Numbered from the stretch's first letter, positions 33,551 to 44,870 are shown. The stretch is 56,493 bases of DNA from Lachnospiraceae bacterium (GCA_024404675.1 JAKSPO010000012.1:1-56493); one strand, 5' to 3'. Program-made: numbers and translations. Notes: generated from the letters alone by a model not told the origin.

Positions 33551-34390
33551 CTAATGTATCCCGCCCGGGCTATTTTCGTATTTGGCGGTCAGGTCCTGTA
33601 GCTCCTGGTCGACCATAAGGGGCATGGAGTTCGGCAGAGTGATGTTTACGCCGTTCGCCTGCAGGAAACGGTAGCCGATCATAAAGGTGGCATCGTCAAA
33701 GCTTGTGAAGAAGCGCTGGTTGATTGCTTCGATGCACTGCTCGATTGTCGCAAAGCTTGCGATATCGAAGGAGGTGAAAACCTGGCGGTAGTAATTCAGA
33801 CAGAGCTGCTTCTGATAAGCAAAATCAGTAGAAATATCCTGAACGTTGAAGGCCTTCAGGAAGGCACGAAGCCATCCGCGCGGACCGGCGAACCAGCTGT
33901 TTACGGAGGTATAGGTCTGATCCATGGCAAGTAACTCCTCCTGCCACTCAACCGATTGGAACGAACCGGACACGATGCTTTCAATCTGCTGGGGTGTGAG
34001 AAAAAGATTGTATTTTTCGTTGAATTTTTCCACAATCTTTCTGCGTCCGGCTACCGTCTTCGGAAGTGTCGAAGCGACGATTGCCGGCATATTCGAATAT
34101 CGTGCGATGGATTGTGGCGCCGACTTTTTTGCGCGCATCTTCCCTACGATGGCAAGAATAAGATATACGGGAAGAGAGCAGAGCGTCAGTGCGGTAAGGA
34201 TAAGCATCTCGTCATAGAATGCGCTTCCTTCCCAGCCGGCAAGGTCGGCGGAAACACCTAAAACGGTACCGAGGATAATCAGACTCGGAAAGAAACGAAA
34301 TAACCGTTTGGAAAGCTTTCGCATGCGGCCTTCCTCCGGAAAGCGGGAGCCGATCATCCCGAGAATCGTATATATTAAAAAAGTCCACAT
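33551..34390 (-). CDS. Membrane protein of unknown function
   Basis: 279 residues from ATG 34390, with AAAGGA upstream; in-frame sequence above it is not supported. Hydrophobic helices lie at about 1-13 (MWTFLIYTILGMIG), 32-48 (FFPSLIILGTVLGVSADL) and 57-80 (MLILTALTLCSLPVYLILAIV). The remaining 190 residues are a cytosolic-looking helical region with no motif I recognise. Promoter TTGACA-17-TATGAT precedes it, so it is expressed alone and meets the ATP-grasp operon tail to tail. Confidence 0.65.
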   Translation of the reverse strand: MWTFLIYTILGMIGSRFPEEGRMRKLSKRLFRFFPSLIILGTVLGVSADLAGWEGSAFYDEMLILTALTLCSLPVYLILAIVGKMRAKKSAPQSIARYSNMPAIVASTLPKTVAGRRKIVEKFNEKYNLFLTPQQIESIVSGSFQSVEWQEELLAMDQTYTSVNSWFAGPRGWLRAFLKAFNVQDISTDFAYQKQLCLNYYRQVFTSFDIASFATIEQCIEAINQRFFTSFDDATFMIGYRFLQANGVNITLPNSMPLMVDQELQDLTAKYENSPGGIH

Positions 34391-34478
34391 AGGTATTGGT
34401 CCTTTACGTTTGATACTGAGGCGCCTGCGGGCATTCCTCATACTGCGCCTTACTGTGGCAGCAGACTGCGATAATGCA

Positions 34479-34507
34479 ATCATAAGATTTACACCTTGGA
34501 TTGTCAA
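34479..34507 (-). promoter_or_regulatory. Sigma-A promoter of the membrane-protein gene
   Basis: Minus strand: TTGACA (34507-34502), 17 bp, TATGAT (34484-34479); leader about 80 nt. Confidence 0.8.
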
Positions 34508-34546
34508 GAAAATAGATTTTCGCGGAAGCATCCAGCCTCGAATCCC

Positions 34547-34575
34547 TTGAAAGGAAAGCGCGTATTTGGTATGAT
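34547..34575 (+). promoter_or_regulatory. Sigma-A promoter of the nucleotidase-GNAT pair
   Basis: TTGAAA (34547-34552), 17 bp, TATGAT (34570-34575). It is divergent from the promoter at 34479-34507. Confidence 0.75.
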
Positions 34576-34615
34576 GAGAGGCAGGTAACAGAAACGGAAG
34601 GGAGGCCTTTTGTTT

Positions 34616-35233
34616 ATGAAAATCTACGTTGATTTTGATGATGTGCTCTGTGAGTCGGGACGCTTCTTCTCCGAGCTTGCAAAGGAGATGTTCGGGATTG
34701 ATGTGCCGTATCAGGAGGTGCAGTTTTTCAATCTTAAGAAAACCTTTGGGCTTGCGGACGCGCAGTATGAAGCACTGATGCAGACCGGGCATCTTCCGGA
34801 GAAGCTTCTTTCGTATGAGGAGACGCCCGGTGCATCGGAAACCATCAACCGTTGGGTGGATGCCGGCCACGAGGTGTCAATCATCACAGGGCGTCCGTTC
34901 GATGCCTATGAGCCCTCGAGAAGCTGGCTCGACGCACACGGACTTGCGCGCGTTCCGATGTTCTGTGTCGACAAATACGGCCGCGAGACCGGAAGTCACG
35001 GGAACAGCTACAATATGACGCTTGCGGAGCTGTACAAGCGCCGGTTTGACTTTGCGGTTGAGGACTCGCCGGCTGCCTTTACGCATGTGATGCATTTTCC
35101 GAATTGCAGGGTGGCGGTATATCACAGACCATGGAATGTGACGGCGGAATTCCCGAACGACAATTTTGTGAGATGTCATAGCTGGCAGGAGGTAGATCAT
35201 TATCTGACTACGCTATGCGGTGAGGAAGCGTAA
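34616..35233 (+). CDS. HAD-like 5'-nucleotidase (NT5C-type)
   Basis: 205 residues from ATG 34616, ten nt after GGAGG; an in-frame TTG at 34610 is too close to that site. Motif I is DFDDVLC near the N-terminus, motif II lies in IITGRPFDA and motif IV in FAVEDSPAAF. This fits the NT5C/pyrimidine deoxynucleotidase-like HAD group, which removes the 5' phosphate from nucleotides, though other small phosphates are possible. It is translationally coupled to the GNAT gene behind it. Confidence 0.8.
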   Translation: MKIYVDFDDVLCESGRFFSELAKEMFGIDVPYQEVQFFNLKKTFGLADAQYEALMQTGHLPEKLLSYEETPGASETINRWVDAGHEVSIITGRPFDAYEPSRSWLDAHGLARVPMFCVDKYGRETGSHGNSYNMTLAELYKRRFDFAVEDSPAAFTHVMHFPNCRVAVYHRPWNVTAEFPNDNFVRCHSWQEVDHYLTTLCGEEA

Positions 35234-35234
35234 A

Positions 35235-35675
35235 ATGTATGAGGTATTAAGAGCGGACAAGCTCTGGCAGCAGGCCGGGGCATATTATGTGCGAATCCAG
35301 GGCATGGGGAAGGCGCATCAGATCAGTCTTCGGGAGGAGTTTGATGAGCATGACGGTCCGGAGACAAAGTATATCGTTATTCTTGACGGTGTGACGCCGG
35401 TAGCGACCTGCAGAATCTATGAGCTAAGTAGCGGTGTGGTGATGCTCGGACGTCTGGTTGTCCTTCCGGAATATCGCGGGCAGGGACTCGGGCGAAGAAC
35501 AATTACGGAAGCGGAACAGTGGGCGGTCGAACTCGGATATCAGAAGGCGTGCCTTGAAAGCCGTGTGGAAAAGGTTTCTTTCTACGAGAAGCTCGGCTAT
35601 ACGGTAATGGACGAAACAGTCATCCACGGAGGCACGTTCGACTGTATTGCGATGTCTAAAATGCTTGTTGAATAA
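35235..35675 (+). CDS. GNAT-family N-acetyltransferase
   Basis: 146 residues from ATG 35235, one base after the nucleotidase stop; a GTG at 35220 is an alternative. The acetyl-CoA motif is GRLVVLPEYRGQGLGRR, followed by the C-terminal ESRVEKVSFYEKLGYTV, as in ElaA/YjcF-like acetyltransferases. The acceptor is unknown. Confidence 0.88.
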   Translation: MYEVLRADKLWQQAGAYYVRIQGMGKAHQISLREEFDEHDGPETKYIVILDGVTPVATCRIYELSSGVVMLGRLVVLPEYRGQGLGRRTITEAEQWAVELGYQKACLESRVEKVSFYEKLGYTVMDETVIHGGTFDCIAMSKMLVE

Positions 35676-35712
35676 AAACTAAACCACTTTTTATATTTTT
35701 GAAAAGAAACAC

Positions 35713-35746
35713 TTGACTTCTATATGATGATGTAGTATCATCATAT
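35713..35746 (+). promoter_or_regulatory. Promoter with overlapping perfect operator palindrome
   Basis: TTGACT (35713-35718), 17 bp, TATCAT (35736-35741). A perfect 10-bp inverted repeat, ATATGATGAT (35722-35731) / ATCATCATAT (35737-35746), covers the spacer and -10. A repressor bound here would block polymerase. Confidence 0.75.
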
Positions 35747-35803
35747 GTGTGGGATATACAGGGAGAATATACGGATAGAAGATTGTTAACGGGGTTAGTA
35801 TAG

Positions 35804-35853
35804 CACCTTGTATGATTCCGCGCGGGGATGATACAAGGTGTTATCGTTTTTTT
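35804..35853 (+). terminator. Leader terminator/attenuator before the zinc-ribbon gene
   Basis: CACCTTGTAT (35804-35813) pairs with ATACAAGGTG (35831-35840) around a partly paired GC-rich core, followed by TTATCGTTTTTTT. It ends 14 nt before the start codon, so the gene is read only by transcripts that pass it. Confidence 0.8.
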
Positions 35854-35866
35854 AGGAGGAAGAGGG

Positions 35867-36223
35867 ATGCATAATTACGATGTTTGGTTAAAGCGTTTTG
35901 CAGTAGTTGTTCTCGTTGTGAATTTTTTCAGCTTTGTCAATAGTCTGATAATGATATCCGAGTATGTAGGATCTGCTTTCGTTATTGTGATTGAGAGCAT
36001 GGTTAGTATCGTCATTATTCCTGCACTTCTTTATGGAGTCGGGATGATTCTTTCTTATGTGAAGGACCTTAAGGCTCGTGCTTCTTATATGGATCCTTCC
36101 TATCGCGAGGTGTCTTTAAAGGGAGCCGGAGATGAGGCTTATCCTGACTGGGCATGCTCCTGCGGCACAGTCAACGAGGGTGAGAGAAAGTTTTGCAAGG
36201 TCTGCGGCCAGAGTAGAAGATAA
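35867..36223 (+). CDS. Membrane protein with C-terminal zinc ribbon
   Basis: 118 residues from ATG 35867 behind AGGAGGAAG. Two membrane helices (FAVVVLVVNFFSFVNSLIMI and AFVIVIESMVSIVIIPALLY) are followed by a short linker and a C-terminal zinc ribbon (CSCGTVNEGERKFCKVCG). The function is unknown. The promoter has an operator palindrome and the leader ends in a terminator-like hairpin, so expression is probably conditional. Confidence 0.7.
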   Translation: MHNYDVWLKRFAVVVLVVNFFSFVNSLIMISEYVGSAFVIVIESMVSIVIIPALLYGVGMILSYVKDLKARASYMDPSYREVSLKGAGDEAYPDWACSCGTVNEGERKFCKVCGQSRR

Positions 36224-36244
36224 CTGTAATCTATAAGTGTTTAT

Positions 36245-36289
36245 AAGCCCTTCGGCATCGAGTGAAAGTTCGGTGCGGGAGGGCTTTTT
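36245..36289 (+). terminator. Rho-independent terminator
   Basis: AGCCCT..CGGCATCG pairs with CGGTGC..AGGGCT (imperfect, long stem) followed by TTTTTG. Confidence 0.8.
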
Positions 36290-36509
36290 GCTTGTGACGG
36301 CAGCGGGTTTATACTACCATGAAGGCAATGTATGCCTGTTTGAAGAGGAGATATAGCCGGGAATGCGGGGCGGCTTGTAAGGTGCAGGCGGTTTACAAAT
36401 CGGGCGGATGTGTAAACCGGTTACATTTGGAAATGGGTGGAGCACATAAGTGAATAGAATACAAATGGCATTTTCCCATAAAATACAGGGCTTTGGTGAC
36501 AATTGCTCC

Positions 36510-36560
36510 TTGACATTGCCACTTCGAAGCACTAAAATCTGTCTTAATATATATATTAAG
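36510..36560 (+). promoter_or_regulatory. Promoter and palindrome upstream of the ilv-leu operon
   Basis: TTGACA (36510-36515), 17 bp, TAAAAT (36533-36538). Four bases later is a perfect 18-bp palindrome CTTAATATATATATTAAG (36543-36560), at about the transcription start. A second TATAAT lies at 36572-36577 without a good -35. The rest of the 427-bp gap (36224-36650) shows no gene and no T-box motif. Confidence 0.7.
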
Positions 36561-36650
36561 CTATACTGGTATATAATGCGGTGGATTCGGTAGAATTCGG
36601 TTTGGCGTATTTCCCGCGATTAAGATATTTATAGGAGAGGAGCTTAGGCT

Positions 36651-37028
36651 ATGAGCAGTAAAGTTCAGACAAATGATGCACCCGCAGCAATCGGACCTTA
36701 CTCACAGGCAATTGTGACGGGCAACCTGGTTTTCACCTCCGGTCAGATAGCGCTTGATCCCGAAAGCGGCGCAATGGTCGGTAACGATGTTAAAGAGCAG
36801 ACAGACAGAGTCTGCAGAAACCTGAAAGCAGTCCTATGCGCAGCCGGCTCGAGCCTTGAGAATGTTGTCAAGACCGTATGCTTCCTTTCCGATATGGCTG
36901 ATTTTGCAGCCTTCAACGAGGTGTACGCACAATATTTTACTGAGAAACCCGCTCGCTCCTGTGTGGCTGTAAAGGCACTTCCGAAGGGCGCACTTGTTGA
37001 GATTGAAGCGGTGGCCTGGAAGGAGTAG
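36651..37028 (+). CDS. ridA: RidA-family enamine/imine deaminase
   Basis: 125 residues, the usual RidA length. The active-site Arg (R102 in KPARSCVAV) and Glu (E117 in ALVEIEAVA) match R105 and E120 of the E. coli enzyme. RidA removes reactive enamines such as 2-aminoacrylate that damage PLP enzymes, including the branched-chain aminotransferase. Being first in the leucine/isoleucine/valine operon fits that protective role. The leuA start follows after 5 nt, and the leuA ribosome site lies in the ridA end. Confidence 0.92.
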   Translation: MSSKVQTNDAPAAIGPYSQAIVTGNLVFTSGQIALDPESGAMVGNDVKEQTDRVCRNLKAVLCAAGSSLENVVKTVCFLSDMADFAAFNEVYAQYFTEKPARSCVAVKALPKGALVEIEAVAWKE

Positions 37029-37033
37029 ATTAT

Positions 37034-38707
37034 ATGATGGATGCAACCAAATACCGCCCCGGGTATTATCCCGTAGACGCGCAATATAACAAATGGGTCA
37101 GAAACGACCATATCAATAAAGCGCCGATCTGGTGCAGTGTCGATATGCGCGACGGCAATCAGAGCCTTGTCATTCCGATGAGCCTTGAAGAGAAGCTAGA
37201 GTACTATAAGGTGCTCTTAGAGGTTGGCTTCAAGGAAATCGAGGTCGGCTTCCCGGCAGCAAGTGAAACAGAATATGAGTTTTTGAGAACGCTGATCGAT
37301 AACAATATGATTCCCGACGATGTTACCGTTCAGGTGCTGACACAGTGCCGTGAGCATATCATCCGTAAGACCTTCGACGCGTGCAAGGGCGCTCCGAGTG
37401 CAATCATTCATTTTTACAACTCGGTAAGTGTGGCACAGCGTGAGCAGGTGTTTAAGAAGACTAAAGAAGAGATTAAGGAAATCGCCGTAGAGGGCGCGAA
37501 GCTTGTGAAGAAGCTTGCCGCCGAGTATGAAGGTAATTTCCGTTTTGAATATTCGCCGGAGTCATTTACCGGCACCGAGCCGGATTACGCCTTGGAGGTA
37601 TGTAACGCAGTGCTCGATGTGCTTGAGCCGAGCGAGACCAACAATGTCATTATCAATCTGCCCGTTACGGTTGAAATGAGCCTCCCGCACGTGTATGCAT
37701 CTCAGGTAGAGTATATGTGCGAGAACCTGAAATATCGTGAATATGTTACCGTATCGCTTCATCCGCATAATGATCGCGGAACCGGTGTTGCGGATGCGGA
37801 GCTCGGTATTCTTGCAGGCGCTGATCGTATTGAGGGTACGCTTTTCGGAAACGGCGAGCGAACCGGTAATGTGGATATTATCACACTTGCAATGAATATG
37901 TATTCGCACGGCGTGGATCCGAAGCTTGATTTCTCGAATATGCCGAAGCTTGTCGAGGCATACGAGAAGAATACGAGAATGTCGGTATACGACAGAGCAC
38001 CTTATGCCGGTGCCCTTGTATTCGCAGCATTTTCCGGAAGCCATCAGGATGCAATCGCAAAGGGTACGAAGTACCGCCTGAAGAAGAAAATGCACGAGTG
38101 GACCGTACCGTACATTCCGATCGATCCGCAGGATATCGGACGTACGTACGATGCGGATGTCATCCGAGTCAACTCGCAGTCCGGAAAGGGCGGTATCGCT
38201 TATCTTCTGGAGCAGTCCTACGGCTATATTCTTCCCGCAAAGATGCGTGAGCATCTGAGCTATCTTTGCAAGGATATTTCCGATAAGGAGCATAGAGAGC
38301 TTAAGGCTGAGGATGTTCTGCAGATTTTCAGCGACCGCTATCTGAATAACAACTGTCCGATTTCGATTGCGGACTTCGACTTCGTCCGTGAGAACGATGT
38401 CGTGAAGATTGATATCACATTTGCCCGTGACGGTGTGGAGACCGAGCTTGAGGCAGAGGGTAACGGTTCTTTGAATGCTATCAGCAATGCTTTGAAGGCT
38501 TACACCGGTCGGGAATATATTCTGCAGGTGTTCACGCAGCACAGCATGCAGGGCGAGGGCGCAAGAAGTATCGCAGCCTCCTACATCGGTATCGAGAATG
38601 CCGAGGGCAAGCTTTTCTGGGGTGTCGGTACGCATACGGACGTTATTAAGGCTAATGCAAAGGCGCTTCTTTGTGCCTTCCACAATATGACTAAAGGAGA
38701 TAATTGA
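37034..38707 (+). CDS. leuA: 2-isopropylmalate synthase, type 2
   Basis: 557 residues; the long N-terminus ([18 protein letters not shown]) marks the LeuA type 2 group. It condenses acetyl-CoA with 2-oxoisovalerate, the first committed step to leucine. The catalytic/metal motif is D37-M-R-D40-G and the HxH pair is H243/H245 ([11 protein letters not shown]). The C-terminal LeuA dimer region, which gives leucine feedback, is present ([20 protein letters not shown]). Tandem ATGs stand at 37034 and 37037. LeuC follows after 1 nt. Confidence 0.95.
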   Translation: MMDATKYRPGYYPVDAQYNKWVRNDHINKAPIWCSVDMRDGNQSLVIPMSLEEKLEYYKVLLEVGFKEIEVGFPAASETEYEFLRTLIDNNMIPDDVTVQVLTQCREHIIRKTFDACKGAPSAIIHFYNSVSVAQREQVFKKTKEEIKEIAVEGAKLVKKLAAEYEGNFRFEYSPESFTGTEPDYALEVCNAVLDVLEPSETNNVIINLPVTVEMSLPHVYASQVEYMCENLKYREYVTVSLHPHNDRGTGVADAELGILAGADRIEGTLFGNGERTGNVDIITLAMNMYSHGVDPKLDFSNMPKLVEAYEKNTRMSVYDRAPYAGALVFAAFSGSHQDAIAKGTKYRLKKKMHEWTVPYIPIDPQDIGRTYDADVIRVNSQSGKGGIAYLLEQSYGYILPAKMREHLSYLCKDISDKEHRELKAEDVLQIFSDRYLNNNCPISIADFDFVRENDVVKIDITFARDGVETELEAEGNGSLNAISNALKAYTGREYILQVFTQHSMQGEGARSIAASYIGIENAEGKLFWGVGTHTDVIKANAKALLCAFHNMTKGDN

Positions 38708-38708
38708 T

Positions 38709-39968
38709 ATGGGAATGACCATGACACAGAAGATCCTCGCAGCACATGCGGGACTTGAGAGCGTGACGGCAGGACAGTTGATCAATGCGAAGCTTGATAT
38801 TGTGCTTGGAAACGACATTACAACTCCTGTTGCGGTCAATGAGTTCAAAAAGGCCGGATTTGATAAGGTTTTTGATAAGGACAGAGTGGCAATTGTTCTT
38901 GACCACTTCGTTCCCAATAAGGATATTAAGGCTGCGGAGCAGTCGAAGACCTGCCGTGAGTTTGCCTGCGAGCACTGCGTTAGCCACTTCTATGATGTCG
39001 GAAAGATGGGTATCGAGCATGCGCTTCTTCCCGAGCAGGGTGTAGTTACCGCCGGTGACTGCATCATCGGTGCGGACAGCCACACCTGTACCTACGGTGC
39101 CGTCGGTGCATTCTCAACCGGTGTCGGCAGTACGGATATGGCAGCAGGCATGGCTACCGGAATGGCATGGTTTAAGGTGCCCTCCGCTATTAAGTTTAAC
39201 CTCACAGGAAAGCTTCCCGCAAACTGCAGCGGTAAGGACGTGATTCTTTCCATCATCGGGCAGATCGGCGTGGACGGCGCGCTTTACAAGAGCATGGAAT
39301 TTGTCGGCGAGGGCGTGAAGACGCTTTCCATGGATGACAGACTTTGCATCTGCAACATGGCGATTGAGGCCGGCGCAAAGAATGGAATCTTCCCGGTGGA
39401 TGAGATTACCCTTTCTTATATGAACGGCAGATGTGAGCGTACCCCCAAGGTGTATGAGGCTGATGCCGATGCGGAATATGAGCAGACGATCGATATCGAT
39501 CTTAGCGCAATCGTTCCTACGGTTGCATGCCCGCATCTTCCTGAGAATACGCATCCGGCATGTGAGCTTCACGACATCAAGGTGGATCAGGTCGTAATCG
39601 GAAGCTGTACGAACGGCCGGCTTGAGGACATGGAAGTAACCTACAACGTATTGAAGGGCAAGAAGATTGCAGACGGAATCCGCTGCATCATTATTCCCGG
39701 AACGATGCAGATCTATCGTGAGTGCATCGAGCGTGGCTATCTCACCGCATTTATCGATGCCGGTGCAGTCGTTTCGACACCCACCTGCGGTCCCTGCCTC
39801 GGCGGATATATGGGAATTCTGGCTGCCGGCGAGCGTTGTATCGCAACGACGAACCGTAACTTCGTAGGTCGTATGGGTCATGTTGACAGTGAGGTATATC
39901 TTGCTTCTCCTCATACAGCCGCTGCAAGTGCTCTGACAGGCTACATCACAGAATATAAGGAGGCGTAA
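38709..39968 (+). CDS. leuC: 3-isopropylmalate dehydratase, large subunit
   Basis: 419 residues, the shorter archaeal/clostridial LeuC type. The 4Fe-4S ligands are C300 (VIGSCTNGR), C360 and C363 ([10 protein letters not shown]). With LeuD it isomerises 2- to 3-isopropylmalate. The homoaconitase-like subgroup cannot be excluded by sequence alone, but leuA, leuD and leuB on both sides settle the pathway. It is 2 nt from leuD. Confidence 0.95.
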   Translation: MGMTMTQKILAAHAGLESVTAGQLINAKLDIVLGNDITTPVAVNEFKKAGFDKVFDKDRVAIVLDHFVPNKDIKAAEQSKTCREFACEHCVSHFYDVGKMGIEHALLPEQGVVTAGDCIIGADSHTCTYGAVGAFSTGVGSTDMAAGMATGMAWFKVPSAIKFNLTGKLPANCSGKDVILSIIGQIGVDGALYKSMEFVGEGVKTLSMDDRLCICNMAIEAGAKNGIFPVDEITLSYMNGRCERTPKVYEADADAEYEQTIDIDLSAIVPTVACPHLPENTHPACELHDIKVDQVVIGSCTNGRLEDMEVTYNVLKGKKIADGIRCIIIPGTMQIYRECIERGYLTAFIDAGAVVSTPTCGPCLGGYMGILAAGERCIATTNRNFVGRMGHVDSEVYLASPHTAAASALTGYITEYKEA

Positions 39969-39970
39969 GC

Positions 39971-40459
39971 ATGAATACGGAAGGTAAGGTTTTTAAGTAT
40001 CCCGACAATGTCGATACGGATGTAATCATTCCCGCGCGTTATCTGAATACTCCGAATGCGAAAGAGCTTGCGCTTCATTGCATGGAGGATATCGATACCG
40101 AGTTCGTTAAGAAGGTGGAGACCGGTGACGTTATGGTAGCCGGATGGAATTTCGGCTGCGGTTCGTCCCGTGAGCATGCACCGCTTGTTATTAAGACCTG
40201 CGGTACGGGTGTTGTTATTGCGAAGAGCTTCGCAAGAATTTTCTATCGTAATGCAATCAATATCGGTCTGCCGATTCTTGAGTGCGAGGAGGCAGCTGAG
40301 GAAATCAGCGCAGGCGATAAGGTAAATGTAAACTTTGACACCGGTGTGATCACCAATCTGACTACCGGCAAGACCTATAAGGCACAGCCGTTCCCGCCGT
40401 TTATTCAGAACATTATCAAAAACGGTGGCTTGCTGGCATCTCTTAAGGCGAATCAGTAG
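39971..40459 (+). CDS. leuD: 3-isopropylmalate dehydratase, small subunit
   Basis: 162 residues, typical for the small swivelling domain. The motif [14 protein letters not shown], with the conserved GSSREH loop, is intact. It forms the heterodimer with LeuC. AGGAGG at the end of leuC serves as its ribosome site. Confidence 0.95.
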   Translation: MNTEGKVFKYPDNVDTDVIIPARYLNTPNAKELALHCMEDIDTEFVKKVETGDVMVAGWNFGCGSSREHAPLVIKTCGTGVVIAKSFARIFYRNAINIGLPILECEEAAEEISAGDKVNVNFDTGVITNLTTGKTYKAQPFPPFIQNIIKNGGLLASLKANQ

Positions 40460-40470
40460 GAGCGAATACT

Positions 40471-41562
40471 ATGAATATGAATATAGCAGTCATCAAGGGT
40501 GACGGTATCGGTCCCGAGGTTGTAACGGTAGCGATGAATGTCCTTGATGCGATATGTGAAAAGTTTGGTCATACAATCCACTATGAGCAGCTTCTCATGG
40601 GAGGATGCTCGATCGATGCGACCGGTGTTCCGCTTACGGATGAGGCGGTTTCTAAGGCAAAGGCCATGGATGCGGTGCTTCTTGGCTCCATCGGCGGCAA
40701 TACCTCTACTTCTCCGTGGTACAAGCTTCCGCCGAACTTAAGACCCGAGGCAGGTCTTCTGAAGATCCGTAAGGAGCTTGGCCTTTTTGCAAACCTTCGT
40801 CCGGCGAATCTCTATCCGCAGCTGAACGGCGCATGTCCTTTGAAGGAGGAGATTGCAAAGCGCGGCTTTGATATGATGATGATGCGTGAGCTTACCGGCG
40901 GCCTCTACTTCGGTGAGAGAAGAACCGAGGAGATTGACGGTGTTATGACCGCAATCGATACGCTTACCTACAATGAGAACGAGATTCGTCGTATCGCAAT
41001 CAAGGGCTTTGATATTGCGATGAAGCGTAGAAAGAAGGTCACAAGCGTCGATAAGGCTAACGTTCTGGATTCCTCGAGACTTTGGAGAAAGATCGTGAAC
41101 GAGGTGGCGCTTGATTATCCTGAGGTCACGCTTGAGCATATGCTTGTTGACAACTGCGCAATGCAGCTTGTAAAGGATCCGGCACAGTTCGACGTAGTAC
41201 TTACGGAGAATATGTTCGGTGACATCCTTTCGGACGAGGCTTCGATGATTACCGGTTCGATCGGTATGCTTGCTTCCGCATCGCTTAACGAGACGAAGTT
41301 CGGTATGTACGAGCCGAGCGGCGGTTCTGCACCGGATATCGCAGGACTTGATATCGCAAACCCGATTGCAACGGTTCTGTCCGCAGCAATGATGCTACGG
41401 TACACATTTGACCTTGACAGAGAAGCTGACGCTATCGAGCAGGCAGTGGTTTCATATCTGGACAAAGGATACCGTACCGGCGATATTATGAGTGAAGGCA
41501 TGAAGAAGGTTGGCTGCAGCGAATGTGGCCGGCTCATCATAGATTTTATTAAAAAGGAGTAA
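40471..41562 (+). CDS. leuB: 3-isopropylmalate dehydrogenase
   Basis: 363 residues with the N-terminal IAVIKGDGIGPEV, the substrate loop ELTGGLYFGERR, and the metal-binding DNCAMQLV and DILSDEASM stretches. It oxidises and decarboxylates 3-isopropylmalate with NAD+. The NAD-type signature EPSGGSAPDIAG is present. It lies 11 nt after leuD and 4 nt before ilvB. Confidence 0.95.
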   Translation: MNMNIAVIKGDGIGPEVVTVAMNVLDAICEKFGHTIHYEQLLMGGCSIDATGVPLTDEAVSKAKAMDAVLLGSIGGNTSTSPWYKLPPNLRPEAGLLKIRKELGLFANLRPANLYPQLNGACPLKEEIAKRGFDMMMMRELTGGLYFGERRTEEIDGVMTAIDTLTYNENEIRRIAIKGFDIAMKRRKKVTSVDKANVLDSSRLWRKIVNEVALDYPEVTLEHMLVDNCAMQLVKDPAQFDVVLTENMFGDILSDEASMITGSIGMLASASLNETKFGMYEPSGGSAPDIAGLDIANPIATVLSAAMMLRYTFDLDREADAIEQAVVSYLDKGYRTGDIMSEGMKKVGCSECGRLIIDFIKKE

Positions 41563-41566
41563 GAGA

Positions 41567-43234
41567 ATGATTCTTTCAGGTGCTGATATTATTGTCAGAG
41601 TTCTTATTGAACAGCAGGTTGAAACGGTCTTCGGTTATCCCGGCGGACAGGTTATCAATCTGTATGACAGCTTCTATAAATATCGGGACGAAATCAATCA
41701 CGTACTGACCGCACATGAGCAGGGTGCTTCCCATGCGGCAGACGGCTATGCCCGTTCAACCGGCAAGGTTGGCGTATGTATCGCAACCTCCGGCCCCGGC
41801 GCAACCAATCTGGTTACCGGTATTGCTACGGCTTATCTTGATTCGATTCCCATGGTTGCCATCACCGGCAACGTTCCTACGACACAGATCGGTACGGATA
41901 GCTTCCAGGAGATCGATATCACCGGTGTTACCCTCCCGATTACGAAGCATAACTATTTTGTAAGCTCCGTAGAAGAGCTTGCGGATACCATTCGTGAGGC
42001 CTTGTATCTTGCCAGATCCGGAAGACCCGGCCCGGTACTTGTAGACGTTCCGAAGGATGTCCAGGTCGCAAAATGCGAGTATACCCCGGCCGCACCCGTT
42101 GGCGCTGAGGAGCCGCAGGCAGCGAAGGATATTCGCATCGAAGAGGCTGCAGAGATCATCAATTCCGCAAAGGCGCCCTTCATCTATTTCGGCGGCGGTC
42201 TTATTAACTCCGGTGCGCAGGAGGAGATGCTTGCGCTTGCCGAGAAGCTTGATGCCCCGATCGGCTGCTCTTTGATGGGCCTTTCCGGCATTCCCACCGA
42301 TCATCCGAGATTCCTTGGTATGCAGGGTATGCACGGACATTATGCATGCTCCGTATCGATGCACCACGCAGATCTGATCATATCCCTCGGCGGTCGCTTT
42401 AATGACCGCGTTACCGGCAACAGAACCAAGTTCGCTGTCGGTGCGAAGATCGTTCACATTGATGTGGACGGCTCCGAGCTTTCTAAAAATGTTATTGCCG
42501 CTAAGGGCTTAAGAGGAGATATCAAGCTTACTCTTCAGAAGCTTCTGCCGCTTGTTGGTGAGAAGAAGAATCCCGAGTGGGCAGCTAAGGTTATGCAGTT
42601 CCGTGAGGAAGAGGCTGCTTCGATGGATAAGAGGGACGGCTTAACTCCTTATAATGCAATCAACGTGATGAATAAGCATCTTCGCAGCAATACCCCGGTT
42701 GCAACCGATGTCGGACAGCATCAGATGTGGGCTGCACAGTACACCAATCTGAAGACGAGCCGCAGATTCATTTCCTCCGGTGGTCTTGGTACGATGGGCT
42801 TTGGTATGGGTGCCGCAATCGGTGCTTCCTACGGAAGCGGAGAGAGAACCGTTTTGGTTACCGGCGACGGAAGCTTTGGTATGAATTTGAACGAGCTTGC
42901 GACCGCGGTGACCTACAATGTACCGCTTGTTATCCTTCTGTTCAACAACGGCGTACTCGGAATGGTAAGACAGTGGCAGACGCTTTTCTTTGATAAGCAC
43001 TATTCCAATACGATTCTTGACCGCAAGACGGATTTTGTAGCACTTGCGAAGGCATTTGGCGCAAACGGCGAGTCCGTTAAGTCAGTTGAGGAGCTTGATA
43101 AGGCATTTGAAAATGCATTCAAGGCTGAGGGCCCGTACCTCATCGACTGTGCAATCGAGAAGGATGAATTCGTTCTTCCGATGCTTCCTCCGGGCGGCAG
43201 CATGGATGATATTATTGTGAAGGTAGGTGACTGA
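41567..43234 (+). CDS. ilvB: Acetolactate synthase, large subunit
   Basis: 555 residues of the thiamine-diphosphate enzyme: the N-terminal GYPGGQVI, the cofactor-activating Glu E51 (TAHEQGASHAADG), the FAD/middle domain, and the TPP motif GDGSFGMNLNELATA ending in LLFNN. It forms acetolactate or acetohydroxybutyrate from pyruvate. It is co-translated with ilvN (1-nt gap). Confidence 0.96.
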   Translation: MILSGADIIVRVLIEQQVETVFGYPGGQVINLYDSFYKYRDEINHVLTAHEQGASHAADGYARSTGKVGVCIATSGPGATNLVTGIATAYLDSIPMVAITGNVPTTQIGTDSFQEIDITGVTLPITKHNYFVSSVEELADTIREALYLARSGRPGPVLVDVPKDVQVAKCEYTPAAPVGAEEPQAAKDIRIEEAAEIINSAKAPFIYFGGGLINSGAQEEMLALAEKLDAPIGCSLMGLSGIPTDHPRFLGMQGMHGHYACSVSMHHADLIISLGGRFNDRVTGNRTKFAVGAKIVHIDVDGSELSKNVIAAKGLRGDIKLTLQKLLPLVGEKKNPEWAAKVMQFREEEAASMDKRDGLTPYNAINVMNKHLRSNTPVATDVGQHQMWAAQYTNLKTSRRFISSGGLGTMGFGMGAAIGASYGSGERTVLVTGDGSFGMNLNELATAVTYNVPLVILLFNNGVLGMVRQWQTLFFDKHYSNTILDRKTDFVALAKAFGANGESVKSVEELDKAFENAFKAEGPYLIDCAIEKDEFVLPMLPPGGSMDDIIVKVGD

Positions 43235-43235
43235 T

Positions 43236-44781
<1,546 letters not shown>

Positions 44782-44800
44782 TTGATCATAACAGCATAGT

Positions 44801-44836
44801 AGCCTCTGGGGGCCTTCAAGGCTCCCGGGGCTTTTT
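44801..44836 (+). terminator. Internal terminator between ilvC and ilvD
   Basis: AGCCTCTGGGGGCCTT pairs with AAGGCTCCCGGGGCT (one bulge, two G-T pairs) and is followed by TTTTTG. Partial read-through would reduce ilvD relative to the upstream genes. Confidence 0.75.
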
Positions 44837-44870
44837 GTGCATATTTGAGGAGTATTTAAGGAGAGAGACA

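Noticed and set aside
33551-34870. 439-residue version of the minus-strand membrane protein
   Set aside because: The part above 34390 runs through two divergent promoters and into the nucleotidase gene; ATG 34390 has a ribosome site.
36539-36650. T-box leader for the ilv-leu operon
   Set aside because: No TGGNACCGCG-type T-box sequence or specifier-stem layout is visible in the region.
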